A DNA stretch of 52,009 nucleotides from Woeseiaceae bacterium. Its GTDB lineage: Bacteria; Pseudomonadota; Gammaproteobacteria; Steroidobacterales; Woeseiaceae. The notes under the pieces were generated by a model. That model was not told the DNA's origin and did no database searches. It worked only from the letters and a program-made list of their open reading frames with translations. Shown here one piece after another: positions 1-9,205 of the stretch. Position 1 is the first letter of the stretch, and each line of letters opens with the position of its first letter. The stretch covers positions 1-52,009 of the forward strand of contig JANQPG010000058.1 of assembly GCA_028289545.1 (NCBI GenBank), in the 5' to 3' direction. Made by a program: the position numbers and the translations under genes.

Positions 1-107
1 ACGGCCTCGACGACAACGAAGAAGTGGTCGTCGTCGGACAGTCATCACTTCGCGAAGGCAGCAAAGTCCTGGCCAGCAGCAGAGTCGCAGACAGCTTTAT
101 CGGTTAG
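1..107 (+). CDS. RND efflux periplasmic adaptor, C-terminal end only
   Basis: The frame beginning at base 3 reads 34 codons to a TAG at 105-107 and is open at the left edge. The residues GLDDNEEVVVVGQSSLREGSK resemble the membrane-proximal end of an RND/HlyD-type adaptor. They align with the equivalent stretch near the end of the next gene (GLSDDDRIVTVGQIGLKADS), so two related adaptors probably lie in tandem. In this family the region contacts the inner-membrane pump. The rest of the gene, including its signal sequence, is outside the window, so its full domain order cannot be checked. A strong terminator follows directly. Confidence 0.7.
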   Translation, partial: GLDDNEEVVVVGQSSLREGSKVLASSRVADSFIG

Positions 108-112
108 GCCCT

Positions 113-151
113 GATCCGGGCCGGTTCCCACGATCGGTCCGGATCTTTTTT
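113..151 (+). terminator. Rho-independent terminator after the first adaptor gene
   Basis: GATCCGGGCCG (113-123) pairs with CGGTCCGGATC (135-145), an 11-bp stem with one G-U pair and an 11-base loop, followed at once by six T. It starts 6 bases after the stop codon at 107. It should separate the partial adaptor's transcript from the adaptor-pump operon starting at 211. Confidence 0.85.
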
Positions 152-210
152 ATTGGCGGTCTACGTGCGCTGCAAATGGGAGTGCGGCGCATTCATAAGG
201 GGAAGAAAAG

Positions 211-1338
211 ATGACGCCGTTACGCCTGAGTCTCTGGCTGGTTTTCCTGTTACCGCTCGCCGCCTGCGGAGGCGGCGACTCCAACGAATCGGACAACGAC
301 GACGAGGAGGAATCGCCCCCCGTCCCCGTCGAGGTTACCCTGCCGGAACGCGGCGACATCTTCGCGGTGTATTCCGGCACGGCGCCCATCGAAGCGTTCG
401 CCGAGGCGGACGTTGTGGCCAAGGTCGCCGGCGAGGTTCGGCTGATCAACGTCGAGGAAGGCGACACCGTTACGCGTGACAAGGTGCTTGCTCAGCTCGA
501 CGGCGACCGGTTGCGTCTTGAGCTGAACGAGTCGCAGGCCAATCTGCAGAAGCTCAGGCGCGATCTCGATCGTAACCGGGAACTCCGCCAAAGAGACCTC
601 ATCAGCGAGGGTGACTTCGAAAAGATTCAGTTCGACATGGAAGCGCTCGAAGCGTCGTACAACCTGGCCCGGCTGGAACTCGACTACACCTATATTCGCG
701 CGCCGATCGACGGCGTGGTATCCGAGCGCATGGTGAAACTCGGCAATACGGTTCAGGAGGGCGAAGCGCTGTTCCGCGTGACGAGCCTCGATCCGCTCGT
801 GGCCTATCTGTTTGTGCCGGAGCGCGAGTACCGCCGAATTCGTCAGGGTCAGCCCGTAGGCATCGAAATCGACGCGCTGCCCGGTGAGCGCATTATCGCC
901 GAGGTGACGCGCATTAGCCCCATCGTGGATCCCGAGACCGGCACGTTCAAAATCACGGTCGAAATCAGCGATCCCGAGCGCCGCGTCAAGCCGGGCATGT
1001 TCGGCCGTATTGCCATCGTCTACGACCAGCGCGAGAACGCACTCAAGATTCCGCGCTCGGCGCTGCTCGAGGAATCGCTGTCGACCAGCGTGTTTGTCGT
1101 CGAAGAAGGTTTGGCCAAGCGCCGCGAAGTGGAGACGGGCTACAGCGACCGGGGCATGGTAGAAATACTGGGTGGGCTCAGTGACGACGACCGCATCGTG
1201 ACGGTGGGTCAGATCGGGCTCAAAGCAGACTCGAAGGTTGCGATCATCAACAGAGACGGAAACGACGACGACGCCGCACCCGTCGAGGGGGCCGCCGAAG
1301 CGGTGGCCGAAGACGAAAGCGGCGCCGAGGGTGAATGA
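211..1338 (+). CDS. RND efflux periplasmic adaptor lipoprotein (membrane fusion protein)
   Basis: This 375-residue protein is the periplasmic adaptor that links an inner-membrane RND pump to an outer-membrane channel. It has a lipoprotein signal: a hydrophobic stretch ends in LAAC, with Cys19 as the likely lipidated residue. An acidic linker follows (SNESDNDDEEE), then the biotinyl-lipoyl-like half (around 70-100), a coiled-coil hairpin (about 105-150), the second lipoyl half (LDYTYIRAPIDGVV) and beta-barrel and membrane-proximal domains to about 345. An acidic Ala/Glu-rich tail ends it. A GGGGAAG-like ribosome site precedes the ATG. The stop overlaps the next start as ATGA, so the pump gene is probably translationally coupled. 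The substrate cannot be read from the sequence. Confidence 0.9.
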   Translation: MTPLRLSLWLVFLLPLAACGGGDSNESDNDDEEESPPVPVEVTLPERGDIFAVYSGTAPIEAFAEADVVAKVAGEVRLINVEEGDTVTRDKVLAQLDGDRLRLELNESQANLQKLRRDLDRNRELRQRDLISEGDFEKIQFDMEALEASYNLARLELDYTYIRAPIDGVVSERMVKLGNTVQEGEALFRVTSLDPLVAYLFVPEREYRRIRQGQPVGIEIDALPGERIIAEVTRISPIVDPETGTFKITVEISDPERRVKPGMFGRIAIVYDQRENALKIPRSALLEESLSTSVFVVEEGLAKRREVETGYSDRGMVEILGGLSDDDRIVTVGQIGLKADSKVAIINRDGNDDDAAPVEGAAEAVAEDESGAEGE

Positions 1339-4300
1339 GTATGCGCAGGCTGATTGAAATCGCCACGGAGCGGCGCGTCACGATTGTCATGTTCATGGTT
1401 GCCATTGCCCTGTTCGGCATGGTGTCGCTGTCGCGGCTTGCGATGAACCTGCTACCGGATATTTCCTACCCGACGCTGACCGTCCGGACCGAACTGACCG
1501 GCGCCGCGCCTATCGAGGTCGAAAACCTCATTACCAAACCGATCGAGGAAGCCGTCGGCGTCATTCGCAACGTCCGGGTTGTGCGCTCGGTATCCCGCTC
1601 CGGCCAGTCCGACGTCACGCTGGAGTTCCTCTGGGGCACGGACATGAACATCGCCGGCGTCGACGTCCGCGAGAAGCTCGACCTGATCTTCCTGCCGCTC
1701 GAAGCCAACCGGCCCTTGTTGCTGCGCTTCGACCCCGCCAGTGAGCCGATCATGCGCCTGGGGCTCATGTACAAGGAAGACGCCAGCGCGGGGCTGTCGC
1801 CCGAAGCCGCCCTCAAATCGCTGCGTCGGCTGGGTGAGGACCGCATCAAGAACGACCTCGAGGCGGAGGAAGGCACGGCGGCCGTGAAAGTGAGCGGCGG
1901 CCTCGAAGACGAAATCCAGATTCGTGTCGACCAGCAAAAACTGTCGCAGCTCGGCATCAGCATTGCCGATATCGTCGAGCGTATCCGCCAGGAAAACGTC
2001 AACCTCTCGGGCGGGCGTCTCGAAGAAGGTAACCAGCGCTTCCTCGTGCGCACGCTCAACGAGTTTCAGTCCGTCGATGAATTCCGCAACGCCATTGTGG
2101 CCAACGTTGCCGGCCGGCCCGTGTACCTTCGGGACGTGGCGACGGTCGAACGGGGCTACAAGGAGCGCGAGGCAATCACGCGCGTGCGCGGCCGCGAGTC
2201 CGTGGAGCTTGCCGTCTACAAGGAGGGTGATGCCAATACGGTACAGGTGGCCAACCGTCTCGAACGCAGCCTCGAACGGGTTCGCGAGACGCTCCCGGAA
2301 GACATCGAACTCATCAAGATCTACGATCAGTCGCGGTTCATCTCGTCCGCCGTCAACGACGTCAAGACCGCGGCCATCCTGGGCGGCATCATCGCCATCA
2401 TGGTGCTGTACGGGTTCCTCCGGGACGCGCGCGCCACAACCATTGTCGGCATTGCGATTCCGGTGTCCGTGATCGGTACCTTCCTGCTCATGTACACCAA
2501 CAACGTCTCGCTGAATATCATGTCGCTCGGCGGTATCGCGCTTGCGGTGGGTATGCTCGTCGACAACTCGATCGTCGTGCTGGAGAACATTGTCCGCAAG
2601 AAGGAACAGGGCGAAGGTGTTCTCGATGCCGCGAGAAACGGCACAAGCGAAGTGGCGGGCGCCGTGTTTGCCGCGACGCTGACCACGATCGCCGTGTTCT
2701 TCCCGATGGTTTTCATCTCGGGAATAGCGGGCCAGCTGTTCCGCGACCAGGCACTCACCGTCACGTTCGCGCTGGTGTTTTCGCTCGTGGTTGCTCTGAC
2801 CTTGATTCCCATGCTGGCGTCGCTCGGCGCGGGCTCGCGCTACACGAGCCCGGGCGAGGACAAGGCCCCCGGTCGTTTCACGCGCATCGTGGCGGCGGTC
2901 GTGCGCGGTCTGGGTATAATTTTCGCGGGCGTGCGCTGGGTGTTCTGGGCGATCCTCTGGGTACCGTCGTGGCTGTTCCAGAGGCTCTATGCCGCGGTTG
3001 CCGCCGTCTATCCGGCAGCGCTGCGCTGGTCGCTCAACCACCGGGCAGCCGTGCTGATTACGGCGGTTCTCATTTTTGCGGGCACCATGTCGCTGGTGCC
3101 GCGACTGGGCTCCGAACTGATTCCTCAGCTGTCCCAGGGCGAATTCAACGTCGACCTTCGGCTCGCGCCGGGTGCGCCGCTCGAGGAGACGGACCGCGCG
3201 ATTCAGGCAGCGCAGCGCGCGGCGGCCAGTATCGATGCCGTCGAGCTCGACTACTCCGTCGCGGGCACGGGTAATCGCCTGGACGCCAACCCTGTCGACG
3301 CCGGCGACCATACCGGCACGCTCAGCGTGGCCCTCACGCGAGGCGCGCCGCGGCAGATGGAAAACGCCGCCATGGACGCGATGCGCGACGAGCTTTCCCA
3401 GCTGCCGGGTGTGCAATACGAATTCAGCCGCCCGTCACTCATGACCTTCTCGAGCCCGCTGCAGATCGAAGTATCGGGCTTTGACCTCGAAGGCCTCGCC
3501 AACGCGAGCCGCAGCATCGTGGATGCAATGACGGCATCCGAACGGTTTACGGACATCAAGACAACCGTCGAGCGCGGCAATCCCGAGATTCAGATCGCTT
3601 TCGACCAGGAACGCGCGGCCAAACTCGGGCTCGCGGTACGGGACATTGCCAACAGCGTCGTCGCCAACGTGCGCGGCGAGATTGCCACCCGCTACACGTG
3701 GCGCGACAAGAAAATCGACGTGCTCGTCAAGAGCGTGGATACACGATCGTCCAGCATCGAGGAGATCCGCCAGCTGATCGTTAACCCCGCATCCGATCGG
3801 CCCATTACGCTCGATGCCGTCGCGGACGTGCGCGTGTCCCAGGGACCGGCCGAAATCCGCCGCGTCGCCCAGGAACGCGTGGCGGTCATCACGGCCGGCA
3901 TGGCCTATGGCGATCTCGGCTCGGCAGCGGAGGCCGCACAGGCCATCATCGACACGACCGTCATGCCGAGCGGCATCACGGCGATTGTCTCCGGACAAAG
4001 CGAGGAAATGCAGGAGTCTTTCCTCTCGATGCAGTTTGCGCTGGCGCTGGCCGTGTTCCTGGTCTACCTCGTCATGGCCTCACAGTTCGAATCGCTGATT
4101 CACCCCTTCGTCATCCTGTTCACGATCCCGCTCGCCCTGGTCGGCGCCGTGCTTGCACTGTTTCTGACGGGCACAACGGCGAATATCGTCGCCTTCATTG
4201 GCGTCATCATGCTGGCGGGTATCGTCGTCAACAACGCGATTGTGCTCGTCGACCTCATCAACCAGCTCCGCGCGCAGGGTAAAGAGCGCATCGACGCCAT

Positions 4301-4541
4301 CATGGAGGCCGGCACGGCACGCTTGAGGCCCATCATGATGACGTCGCTGACGACGGCACTGGGATTGTTGCCGATGGCGCTCGGATTCGGGGAAGGTTCC
4401 GAGGTACGGACGCCGATGGCCATTACCGTCATCGGCGGACTGATCGTCTCGACCTTGCTGACATTGCTCGTCATACCCGTCGTGTATTCACTGCTCGACC
4501 GCAAACGCTACCCGGCTGCCGTGACGGCGCCCGCAACCTGA
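1335..4541 (+). CDS. RND family efflux pump, inner-membrane subunit (AcrB/HAE1-like)
   Basis: At 1068 residues this is the usual length for a proton-driven RND multidrug pump. The N-terminal helix is followed by the first porter loop (PDISYPTLTVRTELTGAAP), helices 2-6, a linker with extra hydrophobic segments, a second porter domain and helices 8-12. The helix 4 motif reads VGMLVDNSIVVLENIVR, so it has the first of the two relay aspartates of AcrB (VDD) but not the second, as in many uncharacterised members. The helix 10-11 region reads VVNNAIVLVDLINQLR. It starts inside the stop of the adaptor gene and ends 45 bases before a second pump gene. Two pump genes behind one adaptor suggest either a two-pump complex of the MdtBC kind or independent pumps sharing the adaptor. 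Confidence 0.93.
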   Translation: MSMRRLIEIATERRVTIVMFMVAIALFGMVSLSRLAMNLLPDISYPTLTVRTELTGAAPIEVENLITKPIEEAVGVIRNVRVVRSVSRSGQSDVTLEFLWGTDMNIAGVDVREKLDLIFLPLEANRPLLLRFDPASEPIMRLGLMYKEDASAGLSPEAALKSLRRLGEDRIKNDLEAEEGTAAVKVSGGLEDEIQIRVDQQKLSQLGISIADIVERIRQENVNLSGGRLEEGNQRFLVRTLNEFQSVDEFRNAIVANVAGRPVYLRDVATVERGYKEREAITRVRGRESVELAVYKEGDANTVQVANRLERSLERVRETLPEDIELIKIYDQSRFISSAVNDVKTAAILGGIIAIMVLYGFLRDARATTIVGIAIPVSVIGTFLLMYTNNVSLNIMSLGGIALAVGMLVDNSIVVLENIVRKKEQGEGVLDAARNGTSEVAGAVFAATLTTIAVFFPMVFISGIAGQLFRDQALTVTFALVFSLVVALTLIPMLASLGAGSRYTSPGEDKAPGRFTRIVAAVVRGLGIIFAGVRWVFWAILWVPSWLFQRLYAAVAAVYPAALRWSLNHRAAVLITAVLIFAGTMSLVPRLGSELIPQLSQGEFNVDLRLAPGAPLEETDRAIQAAQRAAASIDAVELDYSVAGTGNRLDANPVDAGDHTGTLSVALTRGAPRQMENAAMDAMRDELSQLPGVQYEFSRPSLMTFSSPLQIEVSGFDLEGLANASRSIVDAMTASERFTDIKTTVERGNPEIQIAFDQERAAKLGLAVRDIANSVVANVRGEIATRYTWRDKKIDVLVKSVDTRSSSIEEIRQLIVNPASDRPITLDAVADVRVSQGPAEIRRVAQERVAVITAGMAYGDLGSAAEAAQAIIDTTVMPSGITAIVSGQSEEMQESFLSMQFALALAVFLVYLVMASQFESLIHPFVILFTIPLALVGAVLALFLTGTTANIVAFIGVIMLAGIVVNNAIVLVDLINQLRAQGKERIDAIMEAGTARLRPIMMTSLTTALGLLPMALGFGEGSEVRTPMAITVIGGLIVSTLLTLLVIPVVYSLLDRKRYPAAVTAPAT

Positions 4542-4586
4542 ACGCGGCTGGCACAAGCCGCTGAGAACCAACCGGGGGACAGGCTC

Positions 4587-7500
4587 ATGAGACACACGGA
4601 AATAGCACTGGAGCGACCCGTCACGACCGTCGTCGTGTTTGTTGCGCTCGCCCTTGTTGGTCTGCTGGCGTCGCGAATGCTGCCGCTGGAAAAATTTCCG
4701 GACATCGAGTTTCCGGGCATCTTCATCCAGATCCCCTACGACGGTTCGACGCCCGAAGAGGTCGAGCGGCTCATTACGCGGCCGGTGGAGGAGTCACTCG
4801 CCACCCTGTCCGGTGTCGAGCGCATGTTTTCGGCGTCACGCGAAGACCAGTCCGAGATTTTCCTGCAGTTCGGCTGGGATCAGCCGATGGGAGCCAAGGG
4901 TATCGAAGCGCGCGCCAAGGTCGACAGCATTCGTCACGAGCTGCCGGAAGACGTGCGACGTGTACTCGTGTTTACGGGCTCCCTTGGCGATCAGCCCATA
5001 CTGGAACTCAGGATATCGAGTGAGCGGGACCTCGGGGATAGTTACGACCTGCTCGACCGCCTGCTGAAACGCCGGCTGGAGCGCATCGAAGGTGTGTCCC
5101 GGGTCGATCTGCACGGCGTCGAACCGCGCGAGGTTCGTATTCTGCTGCGGCCGGATCGTCTCGCCGCCTACGGCATCGACATTGCGGAGCTGAGGGATCT
5201 GCTGATCAACAGCAACTTTGCGGTCAGCGCCGGCAAACTCACGGCTGGTGATCAGCGCTTCAGCGTTCGTCCCTATGGCGAATTCCAGTCGGTCGACGAG
5301 GTCAGGAGCCTCATGATCAACGCCGACGGCCTGCGCCTCGGCGACGTTGCCGATGTCGAACTCAGAACACCGGAGCGCAACTACGGCCGCCACCTCGATG
5401 GCGACTACGCCATTGGCGTCGCGATCAGTAAGAGCACGGGTTCCAACCTGGTCGAGGTCTCCGACAAAGTCATTGCCGAGATCGAAGAGCTCGGCAAGCT
5501 GCCGCAGATGAAAGGCATTGGCATTTTCCCGCTGGACAATCAGGGCGACGCCGTGCGCGAATCACTCAGCGATCTTTTGAGCGCGGGTCTCGTCGGCGGG
5601 CTCCTGGCCATCATTGTGCTGTACCTGTTCCTGCGCCAGGTCTCGACGACCTTGATCGTCACGGCGTCGGTGCCGTTTTCGCTGCTCATCACCCTCGGCG
5701 CCCTGCACTTTGCGGGCCTGTCGCTCAATATCCTGTCGATGATGGGGCTCATGCTGGCCGTGGGGATGCTCGTCGACAACGCGGTTGTCGTGACGGAGAG
5801 TGTGTTCCGACACCGGGCGGCTAACCCGGACGAACCAAAGAAGGCAACGATCGCGGGTGTCCGCGAGGTTGGCCTTGCGGTCATTGCGGGCACGGCAACC
5901 ACCATCATTGTGTTTACGCCCATCATCTTTGGCGAGAAGTCGGATATCTCGGTGTTCCTGACTCACGTCGCGGTCACGATTATCGTGGCGCTGGTCGCCT
6001 CACTGCTGATTGCCCAGACGCTGGTACCCATGCTGGCCTCGCGCGTGGCGATTCCGAAGAAAAACGGATCCGGCGCCATCATGTCCCGGTTGACGCGGCG
6101 CTACACCGGGAGTCTCGAGTGGATCATCCGCAGCCCGTGGAAAACGGCCGGGGGTATCTTTGCGATCATGGGGCTCGGCATCATGCCCCTCGTGCTGGAA
6201 CTCGTGGAGTTCGACGCGTTTCCCGACGACGTGGGCCGGCGGCTGTTCATGCCCTATCACATCGAGGGCAGTCATCCCGTGGAGCAGATCGAGGCAACCG
6301 TCAACGAAATCGAGGAATACCTATTCTCGCGCAAGGAAGAATTCAACATTCGCTCGGTGTACAGCTACTACGATCAGGGCCGTGCGCAATCGACGCTGCT
6401 CTTGACGGACGAAGATGACGCCACCTTGTCGACCAAAGAAATCATCAAGCGCATCGAAGCCGACCTGCCACCCATCGCAATCGGCAAACCGAGCTTCAGC
6501 TTCGACCGGCAGGGCGGCGGCGAAGGCTTCAGCATCCAGATTTCGGGCGATTCCACCGAGGTGCTCAACAGCATGGGCCTGGAAATCGCGCGGGTGCTGT
6601 CGTCCGTGGAAGGCCTGAAAGACGTGCGCAGCGATGCCGAAACGGGCGAAAAAGAGGTCCGCGTCAGCGTCGACAGGGAACGGGCCGCGGCGTCCGGCCT
6701 TACCGCGGATGCTGTGGCGCGCGCAATCAGCATTGCCATGCGCGGCGAAAATCTGCGCGAGTTCCGCGACGATTCGGGCGAGGTGGAAATGCGTATCGCC
6801 TTCCGCGAGGACGAAAAACAGAGTATCGAGCAGCTTGCCAATCTGCCGCTTTACACGCCTGACGGAGAACGCGTCATCCTCGGCGCCGTCGCGTCGCTGC
6901 ACGTCGCCTCCTCGGCCGACACGATCCGGCGCACCGACCGTCAGACCGCTGTCATCCTGTCCGCCAACCTCGAGGAGGATTTCAGCATGGACGACGTCAG
7001 GCCGGGCGTCGAAAAGCTCATGGAACAGGTTGACCTGCCGCCGGGCTACGGATGGAAATTTGGCCGCGGCTTCGACCGCGAGGACGAAACCCAGGCCATG
7101 ATGATGACCAACATTGTGCTGGGCGTCGCCTGCATATTCCTCGTCATGGCCGCCCTGTTCGAGTCGCTGCTTCTGCCCTTCTCAATTATCCTGGGGTCGA
7201 TCGTCTTTTCGATTTTCGGCGTGTTCCTGTTTTTTGCGGCGACCGGCACGACATTTTCGTTCATGGCGTCGATCGGCATCATGATCCTGATCGGCGTTGT
7301 CGTGAACAACGGTATTGTGCTCGTGGACCACATCAATAATCTCAGGCTTTCGGGGGTGCCGCGCAGTCGCGCGATCATCGAGGCCGGGCGAGACCGGCTG
7401 CGACCGATTCTGATGACGGTCGCCACGACCATTGTCGGCCTGACCCCGCTGGCGCTCGGCACGACCCAGGTTGGCGGAGACGGACCGCCCTACTACCCGA

Positions 7501-7652
7501 TGGCTCGGGCGATCATCGGCGGACTTGCGTTCTCGACAGTCGTTTCGCTGCTCGTCGTGCCGGCCCTGTACATCTACTTCGACAACCTGGCGGCGTGGTC
7601 GCGCAAGGTCATGCGAACGGCGCGTGGGGGAAGCGCGGAGGCCGCCGCCTAG
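4587..7652 (+). CDS. Second RND family efflux pump, inner-membrane subunit
   Basis: This 1021-residue RND permease differs clearly from its neighbour. It opens with a cytoplasmic stretch and helix 1, then the first porter loop (EKFPDIEFPGIFIQIPYDGS). The helix 4 motif is VGMLVDNAVVVTESVFRHR and the helix 10 region VVNNGIVLVDHINNLR. GGGGGA lies 8 bases before the ATG and fixes the start. The gap from the first pump holds a small hairpin (GCGGCT/AGCCGC) but no terminator, so adaptor and both pumps look like one operon. The divergence between the two pumps argues against a recent duplication. In MdtBC-type systems two pump subunits form a heterotrimer, but that is inference here. No outer-membrane channel gene is in view. 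Confidence 0.92.
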   Translation: MRHTEIALERPVTTVVVFVALALVGLLASRMLPLEKFPDIEFPGIFIQIPYDGSTPEEVERLITRPVEESLATLSGVERMFSASREDQSEIFLQFGWDQPMGAKGIEARAKVDSIRHELPEDVRRVLVFTGSLGDQPILELRISSERDLGDSYDLLDRLLKRRLERIEGVSRVDLHGVEPREVRILLRPDRLAAYGIDIAELRDLLINSNFAVSAGKLTAGDQRFSVRPYGEFQSVDEVRSLMINADGLRLGDVADVELRTPERNYGRHLDGDYAIGVAISKSTGSNLVEVSDKVIAEIEELGKLPQMKGIGIFPLDNQGDAVRESLSDLLSAGLVGGLLAIIVLYLFLRQVSTTLIVTASVPFSLLITLGALHFAGLSLNILSMMGLMLAVGMLVDNAVVVTESVFRHRAANPDEPKKATIAGVREVGLAVIAGTATTIIVFTPIIFGEKSDISVFLTHVAVTIIVALVASLLIAQTLVPMLASRVAIPKKNGSGAIMSRLTRRYTGSLEWIIRSPWKTAGGIFAIMGLGIMPLVLELVEFDAFPDDVGRRLFMPYHIEGSHPVEQIEATVNEIEEYLFSRKEEFNIRSVYSYYDQGRAQSTLLLTDEDDATLSTKEIIKRIEADLPPIAIGKPSFSFDRQGGGEGFSIQISGDSTEVLNSMGLEIARVLSSVEGLKDVRSDAETGEKEVRVSVDRERAAASGLTADAVARAISIAMRGENLREFRDDSGEVEMRIAFREDEKQSIEQLANLPLYTPDGERVILGAVASLHVASSADTIRRTDRQTAVILSANLEEDFSMDDVRPGVEKLMEQVDLPPGYGWKFGRGFDREDETQAMMMTNIVLGVACIFLVMAALFESLLLPFSIILGSIVFSIFGVFLFFAATGTTFSFMASIGIMILIGVVVNNGIVLVDHINNLRLSGVPRSRAIIEAGRDRLRPILMTVATTIVGLTPLALGTTQVGGDGPPYYPMARAIIGGLAFSTVVSLLVVPALYIYFDNLAAWSRKVMRTARGGSAEAAA

Positions 7653-7666
7653 CGACGCGTCGAGGT

Positions 7667-7680
7667 CTGCCGATCGGCAG
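7667..7680. other. Palindrome between convergent genes
   Basis: CTGCCGATCGGCAG is a perfect 14-base palindrome between the end of the pump gene and the end of the leftward lipoprotein gene. It could help stop transcription from both sides, but there is no T-run on either strand, so it is not called a terminator. Confidence 0.35.
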
Positions 7681-7695
7681 GTCCGTTGGCGGCGA

Positions 7696-8208
7696 CTAGC
7701 CGCCCGGGCCCAGGCAGCCGCAAACGACCACTGCCCGGTATCTCGCTGTGTCGGCCAGCATTAACCCGGAGCGATCACCACCGGGCGCCGCGCCGGCATC
7801 CTCGGGCAACGCCACATCGAAACTGAACGTCGGGCCGTCCACCTGCAGCCAGAACACCCGCCATGCCGCATCGGAATTGCTGATTCGGTAGGTATTCATG
7901 CGCAAGCCCGCGCCGCACCGGCCACGGTTTTCCCAGTCCGAGGCCTGTTCGAGGCGCAGCGCAAGCGACATCGGCTGGCCGGCCTTGCTGTTCGCCTCGA
8001 GGGAAAAAAAAGGCGGCGCGCTCAGCGTCTCGGGGAGCGCTACGACCAGCCGCAGCGTATCCGCGTCAAAACTGCCGTAATCGTCGAAAGCGCGCTGTAC
8101 GCAGTTGTCGTCGATACGCCCGGTCGCGCAGCCCGTCGTCAACAGCGCAAGACCGGCGAGGGACGCGGTGAGCAGCGCGCGCGGCATCCGACTGCTTGTT
8201 CGCCTCAT
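7696..8208 (-). CDS. Hypothetical lipoprotein
   Basis: A 170-residue protein of unrecognised family. The N-terminus has basic residues, a hydrophobic stretch (ALLTASLAGLALL) and TTGC, a somewhat non-canonical lipobox with Cys27 as the likely lipidated residue. The mature part has several further cysteines (in DDNCVQ, GRCGAG and VVCGC), suggesting disulfides in the periplasm, and looks beta-rich. The gene is single: it faces the RND operon at its 3' end and follows a terminated gene upstream. Its ATG has no direct ribosome site. Instead a strong AAGGAG lies before a five-codon frame whose stop overlaps this ATG, which suggests coupled initiation. No function can be assigned. Confidence 0.65.
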   Translation of the reverse strand: MRRTSSRMPRALLTASLAGLALLTTGCATGRIDDNCVQRAFDDYGSFDADTLRLVVALPETLSAPPFFSLEANSKAGQPMSLALRLEQASDWENRGRCGAGLRMNTYRISNSDAAWRVFWLQVDGPTFSFDVALPEDAGAAPGGDRSGLMLADTARYRAVVVCGCLGPGG

Positions 8209-8222
8209 GAATTGCTGCTCAT
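8205..8222 (-). promoter_or_regulatory. Five-codon leader frame with strong ribosome site before the lipoprotein gene
   Basis: On the minus strand GAAGGAG (8229-8235) sits 6 bases before an ATG at 8220-8222. That frame reads M-S-S-N-S and stops at 8205-8207. Its TGA overlaps the ATG of the lipoprotein gene (8206-8208) as ATGA. The good ribosome site therefore serves the mini-frame, and the lipoprotein is probably translated by re-initiation. No peptide function is implied. Confidence 0.45.
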
Positions 8223-8303
8223 AAATCGCTCCTTCGCCGAAGTGGGAGGCCGGTGTTGGCCGGACGTCGAGTGAGCCCCGATCATAGGCGAGCCGCCGGC
8301 CAC

Positions 8304-8341
8304 AAAAAAGGGCAGACCGCGCGTCCTTGCGCGACCCGCCC
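8304..8341 (-). terminator. Terminator of the anchored surface-protein gene
   Basis: On the minus strand GGGCGGGTCGCGC (8329-8341), the loop AAGGAC and GCGCGGTCTGCCC (8310-8322) form a long stem with a small mismatch, followed by TTTTTT (8304-8309). It lies about 45 bases after the stop of the leftward gene at 8387. Confidence 0.85.
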
Positions 8342-8386
8342 AGTCAGGGGGAGCAATGGAGAGTGATGTTTATCGGCGCCCGGGGC

Positions 8387-9205
8387 TTATACGCTCCGGC
8401 GATGCTGCCGGGCCAGCAGAACCATGCCCAGCAGCGCAATCAGAAAGGCCACGTTCGACGCACCGCCGCCACCTCGCGTAATCGACACGGGTCGTTCGGG
8501 CACATCGCGATTGGCGTCCTCGAGCGGCAGGTCGGCGAGTTGTGACGACTCGGAAGGCCCAAGCGACGCGAGGTATTCACCCGTGTCGGCGTCGTAGAGC
8601 TCCAGCAGCAGGTCGTAGCTGCCTCGCGGATAGCCGGTGAGCAATTCGGTGACAAGCACGTAGTCGTCGGAACTCGTGCTCCCGAACAGCGTTATGTCGG
8701 GGCTGACCGCATATTCATTCCACGGACCGCCCTCAAGGCTGAGATAGGTAACGGCATACACATCCGCAACCGCGTACACGGTGTCGGCGTCGAACAGCAG
8801 ATCGATGCCGTGATAGAAACCGTCCGCATCGTTGTCGTTGAACAGGCGGACATCGACGGAATAGATCCAGAAGTCGCCGTTTGCAGAAGCCTGCTGCTCG
8901 CCGCCTACTGTCGGTTTGCGGACACCGTCGACAGCCTGCGACTTGTCGACCGACTGGTTGCTCGAGCCATCTCCAGCCTGTTCGAGCGCAGGAAACTCGT
9001 CGGTGCTGGTAGAGGCATAGCCATCCGTACCGCGCGAGTCGCCGCTGCCTTTTCGCGTAATCGAAACACGCGTTTCAGCCGCCGCACCCTCTTCTTCCGC
9101 ACTGACCATGCTTGCATAGCCCAGCGACAGCATCAGCGTAATGAGAAGAAAAGCAGCCTGTACAATCAGGGGCAGCCCTCTCTGCCTTGCGTATGAGTTT
9201 CGCAT
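8387..9205 (-). CDS. Choice-of-anchor H-like exported protein with a GlyGly-CTERM-type tail
   Basis: This 272-residue protein has a cleavable signal peptide (hydrophobic QAAFLLITLMLSLGY, cut near SMVSA). A low-complexity Ser/Thr/Glu region follows, then a folded domain at about 110-225 whose motifs (DADGFYHGIDLLFDADTVY, YLSLEGGPW) resemble the family named choice-of-anchor H. The C-terminus is tripartite: GGGGAS, a hydrophobic helix, then RQHRR, as in GlyGly-CTERM signals processed by rhombosortase. VSITR occurs both just after the signal peptide and just before the tail. GAGG about 8 bases upstream supports the ATG. It is a single gene with its own terminator and probably ends up at the cell surface. 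The family name is from memory of its motifs and is less certain than the topology. Confidence 0.7.
   Translation of the reverse strand: MRNSYARQRGLPLIVQAAFLLITLMLSLGYASMVSAEEEGAAAETRVSITRKGSGDSRGTDGYASTSTDEFPALEQAGDGSSNQSVDKSQAVDGVRKPTVGGEQQASANGDFWIYSVDVRLFNDNDADGFYHGIDLLFDADTVYAVADVYAVTYLSLEGGPWNEYAVSPDITLFGSTSSDDYVLVTELLTGYPRGSYDLLLELYDADTGEYLASLGPSESSQLADLPLEDANRDVPERPVSITRGGGGASNVAFLIALLGMVLLARQHRRSV

Noticed and set aside
1452..3416. Long open frame (654 codons) opposite the first RND pump
   Set aside because: It is antisense to a clear pump gene; its protein is rich in Arg/His/Asp with no domain, as expected from GC-rich codon shadows.
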